This document shows, piece by piece, positions 35,494 to 43,508 of a stretch of DNA of 64,000 nt (positions within the stretch are counted from its first letter, which is position 1; every line of letters starts with the position of its first letter). Source of the stretch: Sphingobacterium micropteri (GTDB taxonomy: Bacteria; Bacteroidota; Bacteroidia; Sphingobacteriales; Sphingobacteriaceae); contig NZ_JACOIK010000004.1 of NCBI RefSeq assembly GCF_014692515.1, positions 310,001 to 374,000 on the forward strand, in the 5' to 3' direction. Made by a program: the position numbers and the translations under genes. The notes under the pieces are model-generated. The model was not told where the DNA came from, did not search any database, and worked only from the letters and a program-made list of their open reading frames with translations.

Positions 35494-35554
35494 TAAATGT
35501 AGCAAATTTGGACATCACGACATTTTTCACCCCCAAAAATTAACCTTTCACCCC
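35494..35554 (-). promoter_or_regulatory. LytTR-type direct repeat and promoter upstream of the peptide locus
   Basis: TTTCACCCC occurs at 35525-35533 and again at 35546-35554, exactly 21 bp apart and each followed by an A-rich run. LytTR regulators bind such pairs of repeats two helical turns apart. On the minus strand TACATTTA (35501-35494), a near -7 box, lies 24 bp below the nearer repeat. There is no good -33 element, as expected for an activator-dependent promoter. Predicted transcription runs towards the peptide gene with a ~240-nt leader. Confidence 0.6.
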
Positions 35555-35579
35555 GAAAAACCTGCTTTCTACAGTTTTT

Positions 35580-35762
35580 TTTGGCGATAAAAATATAATT
35601 ATCCAATTTGCCGACATCGCGGAACAAAGCTATTCAGTAGTTTCTGATGCCAAAACAGGCGAAGACTGGATTATGAATCTGGAGATTAGGCATCCTTATA
35701 GAAACATCTCATGTGGAAGTAAAAAAAAGTCAGGTATTGCTTACCGGGCGATGCAAGCCTGA
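35580..35762 (+). pseudogene. Gene-like fragment without a start
   Basis: An open frame of 60 codons reads FGDKNIIIQFADIAEQSYSV and VVSDAKTGEDWIMNLEIRHP. This is a protein-like composition in an otherwise non-coding stretch. No start codon with a plausible context is present, and the last 14 codons run into the metA terminator. It could be the remains of a decayed gene; no family is recognised. Confidence 0.3.
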
Positions 35763-35766
35763 CTTT
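35721..35766 (-). terminator. Terminator after metA
   Basis: The outer stem AAGTCAGG/CCTGACTT (35727-35734 with 35758-35765) and an inner TTGC/GCAA pairing are followed on the minus strand by eight T. Confidence 0.85.
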
Positions 35767-35810
35767 ACTTCCTTTTTCGTTTCGTTCGCGACCGTTCTTT
35801 GAAGTATATA

Positions 35811-36755
35811 TTAAACCGTTAACTTTATTTCGCCCAGATTCGGAACATCTTTCAAGTCAAACGGTGTTTCTTGGTATACAAAATAATTCAACCAGTTATT
35901 GAACAACAAGTTTGCATGGCTTGTCCAACGCACCAACGGGGGGTTATCAGGATTATTATCGACATAATAGTCTAAAGGCATATCAATATTTAGCCCCTTC
36001 TCCAAATCCCTTTTATATTCATCATCCAATGTGAGCGGTGCATATTCAGAATGTCCGGTAAAATAGAACTCGCGTCCTCCTCGGGAAGAAAGAATGGCAA
36101 GACCTGCATCACTTGACTCAGACAAAACAGAAATCTCTTGTTTGCCGGCTATCGATGTTTTTAAAATAGTGGTGTGGCGACTATGTGGAATAAAAAATTC
36201 GTCATCAAAGCCCCGAAACAAAGGATGTCGTTTTTCTATAGCAGTATGTTTGAATACACCGAATAACTTTTCTGCTAAAGGTGATTTCTCTACACCATAG
36301 AAATGATAAAGTGCAGCTTGTGAAGCCCAGCAGATATATAAGGTGGAGGTAACATGCGTTCTCGCCCAATCAAATATGCTCTGGATCTCTTCCCAATAAG
36401 ATACGGCCTCAAAATCCATCATCTCCACCGGAGCTCCAGTAATAATCATACCATCGTAGAAATCGTCACGCACTTCACTGAATCCCTTGTAAAACATTTC
36501 CAAATGCTCCTCAGGTGTATTTTTCGAGATATGGGTGTCTAAGCGGACAAATTCTATTTCGACTTGTAGCGGATTGTTAGATAACAGTCTTATGAAATCA
36601 GTTTCCGTCGTTATTTTAAGGGGCATCAGATTAAGAATAAGAACACGTAAAGGGCGAATGTCCTGTGCGTTCGCTCTTAAATCGCTCATCACAAATATAT
36701 TCTCTTTCTCCAAAAGTTGAATAGCTGGAAGATTATCTGGTATCTTGACTGGCAT
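35811..36755 (-). CDS. metA: Homoserine O-acyltransferase (MetA type)
   Basis: This 314-residue glutamine-amidotransferase-like enzyme acylates homoserine in methionine synthesis. Matches are LRVLILNLMPLKITTETDFIRLLSNNPLQVEIEF at the N-terminus, YDGMIITGAPVEMMDFEAVSYWEE, the nucleophile Cys in YICWASQAALYHFYG, and HSRHTT with the catalytic His. MetA proteins use acetyl- or succinyl-CoA, and the sequence alone does not decide which. The 287 bp upstream hold no recognisable SAM riboswitch. Confidence 0.95.
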   Translation of the reverse strand: MPVKIPDNLPAIQLLEKENIFVMSDLRANAQDIRPLRVLILNLMPLKITTETDFIRLLSNNPLQVEIEFVRLDTHISKNTPEEHLEMFYKGFSEVRDDFYDGMIITGAPVEMMDFEAVSYWEEIQSIFDWARTHVTSTLYICWASQAALYHFYGVEKSPLAEKLFGVFKHTAIEKRHPLFRGFDDEFFIPHSRHTTILKTSIAGKQEISVLSESSDAGLAILSSRGGREFYFTGHSEYAPLTLDDEYKRDLEKGLNIDMPLDYYVDNNPDNPPLVRWTSHANLLFNNWLNYFVYQETPFDLKDVPNLGEIKLTV

Positions 36756-37042
36756 ACTATTTCCCTCGCTTAAGTTGATCTAAAACTGAGTGCAAAAATA
36801 TAAAGAATTAATTGGAAGAAAAAACATCCGACTGTAAACGCTATCCAACACCTATTAAATTTCAACAACACTTCCCAAAAAAATTCACCGAATATTATAC
36901 CGGATTTACCGAGAAATATCAAATGCTGGTCTAATTGGCGTTTTCTCCTCCACAACAGCAACCTACTTTTGAGTCATCAAAACAACTATAAAACATAAAG
37001 AATTAAAAAAATAAATATTAACAACATCAAAACCTTACAACA

Positions 37043-37468
37043 ATGAAAACGACAATTACAACCATCGCAACAGCATTTATCATGATGACGTCATTCTGTT
37101 CTTATGCAGCGGAAAAAGTTAACCCATTGAAAGATCTTAATTCGGTAAATATCATCAGAACTTACCTAGAGGCTGCCACCGCAGGTAGCATAGCATTCAA
37201 CAAATTTCTGTTTTCGGAAGACTTTGAGTACCAAAACACGGCAAACAACTTACGCTACAACAAGAAAACCTATACGAATTTTTTAAAGACAAATAAAGGC
37301 CTGAAATTCAACTGTGAAACAACCTACGAGATGCTTGATGAGTGTGGTAAAGCCTGTGTCGCGAAAGCCATCATGAAATTTGACAACTTTACACGTGTAG
37401 ATTATATAACGCTAAATCACAGTCAAGATGGCTGGAAAGTAAGCAAAGTGGTAACGACTTACCCATAG
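37043..37468 (+). CDS. Secreted NTF2-like (lumazine-binding-type) protein
   Basis: This 141-residue protein has a Sec signal (MKTTITTIATAFIMMTSFCSYAAE). The small mature domain has NIIRTYLEAATAGS, FLFSEDFEYQNT, the NYKT-like KKTYTNFLKT and SQDGWKVSKVVTTYP, which match the cone-shaped NTF2/putative lumazine-binding family of Bacteroidota. Two cysteines (DECGKAC) could form a disulfide. The function is unknown, and the gene is monocistronic with its own terminator. Confidence 0.75.
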   Translation: MKTTITTIATAFIMMTSFCSYAAEKVNPLKDLNSVNIIRTYLEAATAGSIAFNKFLFSEDFEYQNTANNLRYNKKTYTNFLKTNKGLKFNCETTYEMLDECGKACVAKAIMKFDNFTRVDYITLNHSQDGWKVSKVVTTYP

Positions 37469-37496
37469 AAACTGGGTATTTGTTTCAATGTTTAGT

Positions 37497-37525
37497 GAAA
37501 AGCCTACAAAATGTAGGCTTTTTAT
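37497..37525. terminator. Bidirectional terminator between the NTF2-like gene and dnaB
   Basis: AAAAGCCTACA / TGTAGGCTTTTT forms the stem, with A and T tracts on both sides, between convergent genes. Confidence 0.9.
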
Positions 37526-37534
37526 TTTTTCATT

Positions 37535-39118
37535 TTAAAAAGGTGCATCGTCCGGCATATCGTTCATCCTCGAAGGCATCGTAATACCACCACCACCGAA
37601 ACCGCCAGCTCCTCCAAAAGCATCAGACGGCCCTATCGCCGAAAAGTTATCCATTCCTCCCCCAAAGGAATCCGCCCCACCGAAGTCCTCTTCCAAATCG
37701 ACGAACTTAACGTATTTACCAACGAAGCGTAAGGGCACAATACCCGTTTCACCATTCCGGTGCTTGGCAATAATAACCTCTCCTACGCCAGCTGTAGGCC
37801 GTCCTTCTTCGTCTTCAGTGAGCCCGTAATATTCCGGTCGATAAAGGAATAGCACCATATCGGCGTCCTGTTCGATAGATCCCGATTCCCGCAAATCCGA
37901 CAACATCGGACGTTTACTATTCCCAGGACGGGATTCCACCGCACGACTCAACTGGGAAAGCGCCAATACCGGAATATTCAATTCTTTCGCAACAGATTTC
38001 AATGCTCGTGAAATACTACCGATTTCTTGTTCCCGGTTTCCACCACCTTTCCCCTCACTCTTGCCGTGCATGAGCTGCAAGTAATCCACGATTACCATTT
38101 GAATATCATGCTGCGCTTTTAGGCGACGACATTTTGCTCGAAATTCAAAAACATTTAATGCGGGCGTGTCATCAATAATAAGAGGTGCTTCCGTTAGTCT
38201 TCCTATCCGGGAATGTAGTTGTTGCCATTCATGATCGGCAAGATTCCCTTTTTTTAATTTTTCTTGTTCGATTTCTGTTTCACCTGCTATCAAACGATTA
38301 ACTAACTGTACAGACGACATCTCCAACGAAAATACCGCTACCGGACGTTGATGGTCTACCGCAGCATTCCGCGCTACCGATAAAACGAAGGCTGTTTTTC
38401 CCATTGCCGGGCGGGCCGCAATAATAACCAGATCGGAAGGTTGCCACCCAGATGTCATGCGATCCAAAGCTGTCAATCCAGATGGAATACCGGTCAATCC
38501 GTCGGTACGATCACGAAGCGCTTCTAGATTCGTAATCGCCTCGCGCATAATATCATCCATTTTCCGTGAATCACGGCGCAAGTTATTTTGCGCGATATCA
38601 AACAATGATTTCTCGGCATGGTCTAACAAATCAAATATATCCGTCGTCTCGTCGTAGGAATTATTTATAATTTCGGTCGACACCTTTATCAGTTCCCGTT
38701 GAATATATTTTTGGGAAATAATACGGGCATGAAATTCTATATTCGCTGCAGAAACAACACGATCTGTCAGTTGTGTTATATAATAGGCTCCCCCCACCAT
38801 TTCCAATGCTCCCATTTTTCGCAACTCTGCGGTTACTGTCAATAAATCAATGGGTGAAGTCTGTTGGAATAAGTTAAAAATGGCTTCGTATATTTTTTGA
38901 TGTGCTTCTTTATAAAAAGAGTCTGGTTTAAGAATGTCGATAACTTCACTAAGCGCATTTTTCTCTAGCATGAGCGCCCCTAAAACCGCTTCTTCCAAAT
39001 CTAAAGCTTGTGGTGGCAATTTACCCAATCCACTTACTAAATTATGGAGATTAGCCCGTTTCTTAGCAAAATTAGTTCTGCCCCCCGCATTGTTCGAAAA
39101 TTCATTCTCTATCGCCAT
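37535..39118 (-). CDS. dnaB: Replicative DNA helicase DnaB
   Basis: This 527-residue helicase has the N-terminal DnaB domain (LPPQALDLEEAVLGALMLEKNAL). The RecA-like motor has Walker A AARPAMGKTAF, Walker B MVIVDYLQLM, the QLSRAVE segment, DLRESGSIEQDADMVLFLYR and an arginine finger region. The tail is Gly-rich and acidic, as in Bacteroidota DnaB. In-frame codons extend to 39313, but the ATG at 39118 (MAIENEFSNN) gives the usual family start. It unwinds DNA ahead of the replisome. Confidence 0.96.
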   Translation of the reverse strand: MAIENEFSNNAGGRTNFAKKRANLHNLVSGLGKLPPQALDLEEAVLGALMLEKNALSEVIDILKPDSFYKEAHQKIYEAIFNLFQQTSPIDLLTVTAELRKMGALEMVGGAYYITQLTDRVVSAANIEFHARIISQKYIQRELIKVSTEIINNSYDETTDIFDLLDHAEKSLFDIAQNNLRRDSRKMDDIMREAITNLEALRDRTDGLTGIPSGLTALDRMTSGWQPSDLVIIAARPAMGKTAFVLSVARNAAVDHQRPVAVFSLEMSSVQLVNRLIAGETEIEQEKLKKGNLADHEWQQLHSRIGRLTEAPLIIDDTPALNVFEFRAKCRRLKAQHDIQMVIVDYLQLMHGKSEGKGGGNREQEIGSISRALKSVAKELNIPVLALSQLSRAVESRPGNSKRPMLSDLRESGSIEQDADMVLFLYRPEYYGLTEDEEGRPTAGVGEVIIAKHRNGETGIVPLRFVGKYVKFVDLEEDFGGADSFGGGMDNFSAIGPSDAFGGAGGFGGGGITMPSRMNDMPDDAPF

Positions 39119-39500
39119 TCCAAAAAATTCTTCTGTTTTAGTGATTCGTGTTGATCGCAACGAACAACAAAAATATAAAAAATAAACAGGAACAATCCAT
39201 CTATTTGTACACACTTCGGAGTATGATAAAAAAGCTCCATTATAACTCCCTTGCGGATACGGGTTTCCATACCAACGTTTTCCACACCTCTTGTTAATAA
39301 AGTGTGGAAACAAAAAAAAGTCTCTTTAAATTCAACCAGTTATAGAAATGTTAATAACTTATGACCGTGTTTAAAACTCCTGTTCGCGATACTGGTTAAA
39401 CCAAAAATAAGTCTATCAACGGTGTTCATATTCAGTACCAAATAGTTATACCTATCCACGATTTTTATATCCTTTTCTTTTAAAAGGATGATATAGAACG

Positions 39501-39508
39501 TATCTTTG
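39501..39508 (+). promoter_or_regulatory. -7 box close to the ubiE/menG start
   Basis: TATCTTTG lies 4 bp before the ATG at 39513, which predicts a leaderless or nearly leaderless mRNA. Confidence 0.5.
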
Positions 39509-39512
39509 CTGT

Positions 39513-40253
39513 ATGGCAAACGATACCCGAACAATAAAACCTTACAAAGCACAGGAAGGTGGAAAAAAAGAACAAGTAGCAACCATGTTCAATAACATAT
39601 CCAAAACATATGATATGCTAAATCGGATGATGACCATGGGTATCGACAAAATTTGGCGTAAGAAGGCAATCCGATCACTACGCAGCATTGCGCCACAGCT
39701 TATGTTAGATGTAGCCACCGGCACGGGTGATTTTGCGTTGGAATCCATTCGAATATTAAATCCTAAAAAGATCATCGGGGTAGATATTTCAGCTGGTATG
39801 CTGGATGTCGCTCGGGAAAAAATAGCGAAAAAAGGATTACAAGAGCAATTCGAAGTTCAACTAGGCGACTCGGAAAAACTGCAATTCGAAGACAATACAT
39901 TCGACGCGGTTACGGTAGCTTTCGGCGTCCGTAACTTTGAAAATCTAGAAAAGGGACTTGCTGATATCCGTCGCGTATTAAAACCGGGCGGTAAGGCTAT
40001 TATCTTGGAGTTATCCAACCCAACCGCCTTTCCCATAAAACAATTGTATCATTTCCATTTTCATAAATTAACACCGGCATTGGGCAAGCTCATATCCAAG
40101 GATTCGAGCGCTTATTCTTATCTTCCAGAATCTGTTGCAAACTTTCCGGATGGCGACAGATTTGCCGCCATTACGCAGAAGGTGGGATTTAAGGAAACAA
40201 AAGTTAGACCCCAAACATTCGGTTTCTGCACAATTTACGAATGCACGAAATAG
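39513..40253 (+). CDS. ubiE: Demethylmenaquinone methyltransferase (MenG/UbiE)
   Basis: This 246-residue class I SAM methyltransferase completes menaquinone synthesis. Matches are VATMFNNISKTYDMLNRMMTMGIDKIWRKKAI (UbiE signature 1), SAM-site VATGTGDFALE, GVDISAGML, and signature 2 NFENLEKGLADIRRVLKPGGKAIILELSNP. Since Bacteroidota respire with menaquinone, MenG is the expected function. Confidence 0.95.
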   Translation: MANDTRTIKPYKAQEGGKKEQVATMFNNISKTYDMLNRMMTMGIDKIWRKKAIRSLRSIAPQLMLDVATGTGDFALESIRILNPKKIIGVDISAGMLDVAREKIAKKGLQEQFEVQLGDSEKLQFEDNTFDAVTVAFGVRNFENLEKGLADIRRVLKPGGKAIILELSNPTAFPIKQLYHFHFHKLTPALGKLISKDSSAYSYLPESVANFPDGDRFAAITQKVGFKETKVRPQTFGFCTIYECTK

Positions 40254-40304
40254 CAATTTTTCCATAAAGGAAAACGATAATCTATCATTTATAATTTATA
40301 CGAC

Positions 40305-40754
40305 ATGTCATTAGAGCAAAAAATCAACCAGGATATTAAAGCGGCCATGATGGCTAAGGACAACGCTAAACTACGTGGTCTCCGCGCGATCAAAGCAGCT
40401 ATATTATTGGCAAAAACAGAGAAGATCCAAGTGGACGAGCTCCATGCGGATACGGAAATCAAAGTATTACAAAAACTGGCAAAACAACGTAAGGAATCAG
40501 GAGATATCTACAAAAATCAAAATAGGGACGACTTGTACCAAATCGAGATGGAAGAGCTGCAAGTCATAGAGGAATATTTGCCTAAGCAATTAGACCGATC
40601 TGCCATTGAAGATGTTGTGAAAGGTATTATTGCGGAGGTTGGAGCAACATCCATCAAGGATATGGGGAAAGTAATGGGTGCTGCAAATCAAAAACTTGCC
40701 GGAAGCGCAGATGGTAAAACGATATCGGAAGTCTTAAAATCCTTGTTAAGTTAA
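40305..40754 (+). CDS. GatB/YqeY domain protein
   Basis: This 149-residue helical protein matches the YqeY family: MSLEQKINQDIKAAMMAKDNAKLRGLRAIKAAI, then KQRKESGDIYKNQNRDDL and IIAEVGATSIKDMGKVMGA. The YqeY fold is the tRNA-binding tail domain of GatB, but the stand-alone role is unknown. It follows ubiE by 51 bp. Confidence 0.93.
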   Translation: MSLEQKINQDIKAAMMAKDNAKLRGLRAIKAAILLAKTEKIQVDELHADTEIKVLQKLAKQRKESGDIYKNQNRDDLYQIEMEELQVIEEYLPKQLDRSAIEDVVKGIIAEVGATSIKDMGKVMGAANQKLAGSADGKTISEVLKSLLS

Positions 40755-40772
40755 GCTAGATGAGAAAAGAAC

Positions 40773-40812
40773 AAAAGAGCAAGGGAGGAAAACCTTATCC
40801 CTGCTCTTTTAG
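40773..40812. terminator. Terminator shared by yqeY and the glycine-lipid genes
   Basis: AAAAGAGCAaGGGA pairs with TCCCtGCTCTTTT. The distal arm overlaps the last codons of the minus-strand gene (KEQG and stop), so the structure is embedded in its 3' end. Confidence 0.7.
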
Positions 40813-41760
40813 TCTTGTACCGTTATCCTTATCACGTTCATATGTGCTCATATGCCGCTCTTTTTTGGCCGGATAAATATCTTCCAACGTAATCATAATC
40901 CCCGTTTCCTCTACTTCTCCAAATTCATCATTCAATGCCGTACCAAACGTGCGCATCGTTGGTGATAAATTCATATACGTATTAATAAGCGGCGGAATAT
41001 TTTCACCTAATTCCCGAATCTTCGTATTAAGCAGCTTATACCCTTCTTTATACGCTAAATCATCAAACATCCCCACAAAAGGTGTAATATCTGTTTTGTA
41101 GTTTAAGTTAAGGTGTTCGAATGGAACAACTAATTGATCTTTATCCGGAAAATAATGCTCCATAAAATAAATTAACAAATCCCGTGCTGTTTCATTATAA
41201 TGTGGATACATGGTCACCTTCCCGAACAAATACTTTACATCCGAATTAATAACAACCAGCGCACCAAGCCCGTCCCATAAATTATCCAAGGAAAATAATC
41301 CTTTCCTATTATCTATCGACGGTTGAAAACGGGGTTGTACCCAAGAGCGCCCAAGTTCCAACGTGTACGGTAGAAACTCTTTTTTAAACTGATCAGAAAA
41401 ATGGAAATAGTGTGCCGTAGAGAGATGAAGATTTCCCTCTTTGTCTATTGCATCTATGCACTTAATAACACGGTATCCAGCGATAATCTCCTCCTCCTCT
41501 GGGTTCCAAGCGATAAGTTGGTCATAGTTATGTTCACATGTATCATTCTCGTCAATATCGAGCGGCAGTCCTGTGCCGCCTCCTGCCCCGCGAAAAGTAA
41601 CCTCCCGTAGCCGGCCGATTTCACGCATAATATGGGGAGCTGTATGATAGTTGATTAAATAGACCTCATTATTTCCATTATTGGTATAGCGTACAAAAGC
41701 ATCTTGTGTTAGCTCCGCTTTAATTAACGCTCTATCTACCGGTGGTATAATCTCCTGCAT
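40795..41760 (-). CDS. glsB: GNAT-type N-acyltransferase, GlsB-like (glycine lipid synthesis)
   Basis: This 321-residue protein of the OlsB/hemolysin-type GNAT group has INYHTAPHIMREIGRLREVTFRGAGGGTG (substrate loop), IAGYRVIKC, LELGRSWVQPRFQ and GLGALVVINSDVKYLFGKVTMYPHY. Together with a PlsC-type gene 3 bp upstream, it matches the GlsB-GlsA pair of Bacteroides. There GlsB puts a 3-hydroxy-acyl chain on glycine and GlsA adds the second chain to make glycine lipids. The call rests on family and pairing. Confidence 0.8.
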   Translation of the reverse strand: MQEIIPPVDRALIKAELTQDAFVRYTNNGNNEVYLINYHTAPHIMREIGRLREVTFRGAGGGTGLPLDIDENDTCEHNYDQLIAWNPEEEEIIAGYRVIKCIDAIDKEGNLHLSTAHYFHFSDQFKKEFLPYTLELGRSWVQPRFQPSIDNRKGLFSLDNLWDGLGALVVINSDVKYLFGKVTMYPHYNETARDLLIYFMEHYFPDKDQLVVPFEHLNLNYKTDITPFVGMFDDLAYKEGYKLLNTKIRELGENIPPLINTYMNLSPTMRTFGTALNDEFGEVEETGIMITLEDIYPAKKERHMSTYERDKDNGTRLKEQG

Positions 41761-41763
41761 ATA

Positions 41764-42597
41764 TTATTTTTTGTCTCCCATTCTGTATACTATCTCTCTC
41801 ACATGATGAGCCCATTCGCGTTCGTTTTTTGATCGGTCAAATTCCTGATAAGGAATCCGTTCTCCTACACGAATGGTTACCGTATGATTTCGTTGTGAGA
41901 ACATCTCATCCGGCAAATATAACATCTCTATGTTTACTTTTAATCCTAATTTTTGTCTTAGTCTAGCTAAATTATAGAAAAAATTAGAATTTTTACCATC
42001 GATATAAACTGGTACGATGTCTCTTTTATATTTTTTTGCTTTGGTAATAAAACTCTTCTTCCATTCCAGATCCGTAATCTTTCCACTTAGTTTGCGCGAA
42101 ACTAAACCTGCTGGAAATACTAACAATGCGTTATCGGAGGCATAAGCTTGATCGATTGCCATAATTCCACTCTTGGCCTGCCCTCCCACTTTATTAACCG
42201 GAACAAAAAGTGGTTCCAGATTCCGGATATTCATCAGTATATCATTCACCAAAAATTTGACATCACGCCGATGTCGACCAATTGCCTGCATGATGGCAAT
42301 GCCATCCAATCCTCCGAGGGGATGATTAGAAGCAAATATAACACTATCACTCACTGGGATATTCTCCGCTCCTTCTAGTACCACTTTAACACCAAGATCT
42401 GCTATTAAAGCATCAACGAAATCTAATCCGTATAAGTCTCGGAACCGGGTCATGATATCGTTAATCTCGTCTTCATGGATGACACGTTCCAGATAGCTAA
42501 TCAGTGGGCTAGGAATCCATTTTGCCAGCTTCGGACTTTTCTTTCGAATTACTTCACGAACCTGAATAAATTTTACCTGCTCTTCTTCTCTCGCCAT
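41764..42597 (-). CDS. glsA: PlsC-like O-acyltransferase, GlsA-like (glycine lipid synthesis)
   Basis: This 277-residue acyltransferase has the motif NHPLGGLDG, i.e. His-X5-Asp instead of the usual His-X4-Asp. It is followed by LVFPAGLVSRK (the FPEG-like motif) and a basic patch DLEWKKSFITKAKKYKRDIVPVYIDG. It is the first gene of a two-gene unit with the GlsB-like enzyme and is expected to O-acylate its product. It has no signal peptide and probably acts at the inner face of the membrane. Confidence 0.8.
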   Translation of the reverse strand: MAREEEQVKFIQVREVIRKKSPKLAKWIPSPLISYLERVIHEDEINDIMTRFRDLYGLDFVDALIADLGVKVVLEGAENIPVSDSVIFASNHPLGGLDGIAIMQAIGRHRRDVKFLVNDILMNIRNLEPLFVPVNKVGGQAKSGIMAIDQAYASDNALLVFPAGLVSRKLSGKITDLEWKKSFITKAKKYKRDIVPVYIDGKNSNFFYNLARLRQKLGLKVNIEMLYLPDEMFSQRNHTVTIRVGERIPYQEFDRSKNEREWAHHVREIVYRMGDKK

Positions 42598-42789
42598 TTG
42601 CTTATTAATAAATTCCGTGTTTGCATCATTATTGGCGTAAAAATAATAAATTTAAATTTTAATGATGTAAAAAGTTATTTACATGAATAGTATACGGGAT
42701 ACCGGTAATATTGCTAATTTAGCATATAATTAAACGGGCTCGTAAAACGGTTTTAGGTTTTCGTTGTTTAATTTTTAAAACAGTTCGTC

Positions 42790-43452
42790 ATGTATATAGG
42801 TGAAATTATAGCAAAGAACTATTTTGACGTCCAATCCGACGATAGCATTGGGTTTGCATTAGATAAAATGAACGAACTCCATACGACACAGTTGCCTATT
42901 GTCGATGAAAGGGATCTATTGGGTATTCTTACCGAAGAGCATTTGCTTTCCGCACATGACGAAACACAACCTTTGAGTAGCCTAATGGTGTCGTTTCGTT
43001 TTGTATACCTTTACGAATATCAGCACGTCTACGACGCTCTTCAATATATGGACGCACATCAATTAGAGATCCTCCCTATTTTGGACAAAGAAAACGGTTA
43101 TATGGGTACCGTTACATCAATTGACTTGTTATCCGCTATTAACGAAACATTGGGAAATAAAGGCCCAGGTGCTATCATTGTCTTAGAGCTTGGGAAAAAT
43201 GATGTATCTTTTTCACATATCGCCCACATTTTTGAATCAGAAAATATACGCATTCTTAATACGGCCGTCCGGGATATTCCAGACACCACCAAAATGGAAA
43301 TGACCATCAAGGTCGACAAACAAAATATTTCAACGGTAGTTGCCTCTTTATGGCGTTTTGATTATGTTGTCAAAGCCACATTCAACGATGGCAGTCAGGA
43401 TTCGGACATTAAAGAACGTTACGATATCTTAATGAATTACCTAAATTTATAA
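42790..43452 (+). CDS. CBS-domain protein
   Basis: This 220-residue protein has two CBS repeats at ~1-60 (FDVQSDDSIGFALDKMNELHTTQLPIVDERDLLGILTEEHL) and ~70-130 (VYDALQYMDAHQLEILPILDKENGYMGTVTSIDLL). An ACT-like C-terminal region follows (GAIIVLELGKNDVSFSHIAHIFESENIRILNT). In Bacteroidota this gene regularly precedes NAD kinase, as here. It is likely a nucleotide-sensing protein; its target is unknown. Confidence 0.88.
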   Translation: MYIGEIIAKNYFDVQSDDSIGFALDKMNELHTTQLPIVDERDLLGILTEEHLLSAHDETQPLSSLMVSFRFVYLYEYQHVYDALQYMDAHQLEILPILDKENGYMGTVTSIDLLSAINETLGNKGPGAIIVLELGKNDVSFSHIAHIFESENIRILNTAVRDIPDTTKMEMTIKVDKQNISTVVASLWRFDYVVKATFNDGSQDSDIKERYDILMNYLNL

Positions 43453-43474
43453 AACTCACCTTAATTAATTTTAT

Positions 43475-43482
43475 TAGGTTTG
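43475..43482 (+). promoter_or_regulatory. -7 box before nadK
   Basis: TAGGTTTG is a consensus -7 box, 26 bp before the ATG at 43509. No -33 TTG at 19-21 bp spacing was seen. Confidence 0.5.
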
Positions 43483-43508
43483 CATAAGTTTTGATTAAAC
43501 CGCTTTTT

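Larger units (their letters stand above)
35252..35810. other. Intergenic region between the peptide locus and metA
   Basis: This 559-bp gap has no conventional gene. Read from low to high coordinates it holds the micro-ORF remnant (35276-35338), an AT-rich leader, the candidate promoter with LytTR-type repeats (35494-35554), a gene-like fragment on the plus strand (35580-35762) and the metA terminator (35721-35766). Confidence 0.7.

Noticed and set aside
35525..35554. TTTCACCCC repeats as a mini CRISPR or phage repeat
   Set aside because: Only two copies with a 12-bp gap and no cas genes; spacing fits a LytTR site far better.
36756..37042. SAM riboswitch before metA
   Set aside because: I looked for a conserved multi-stem leader and saw only AT-rich sequence without recognisable paired elements.
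39119..39313. N-terminal extension of DnaB by 65 codons
   Set aside because: The extra residues are Cys/Arg/Phe-rich and unlike any DnaB start; the ATG at 39118 matches the family.
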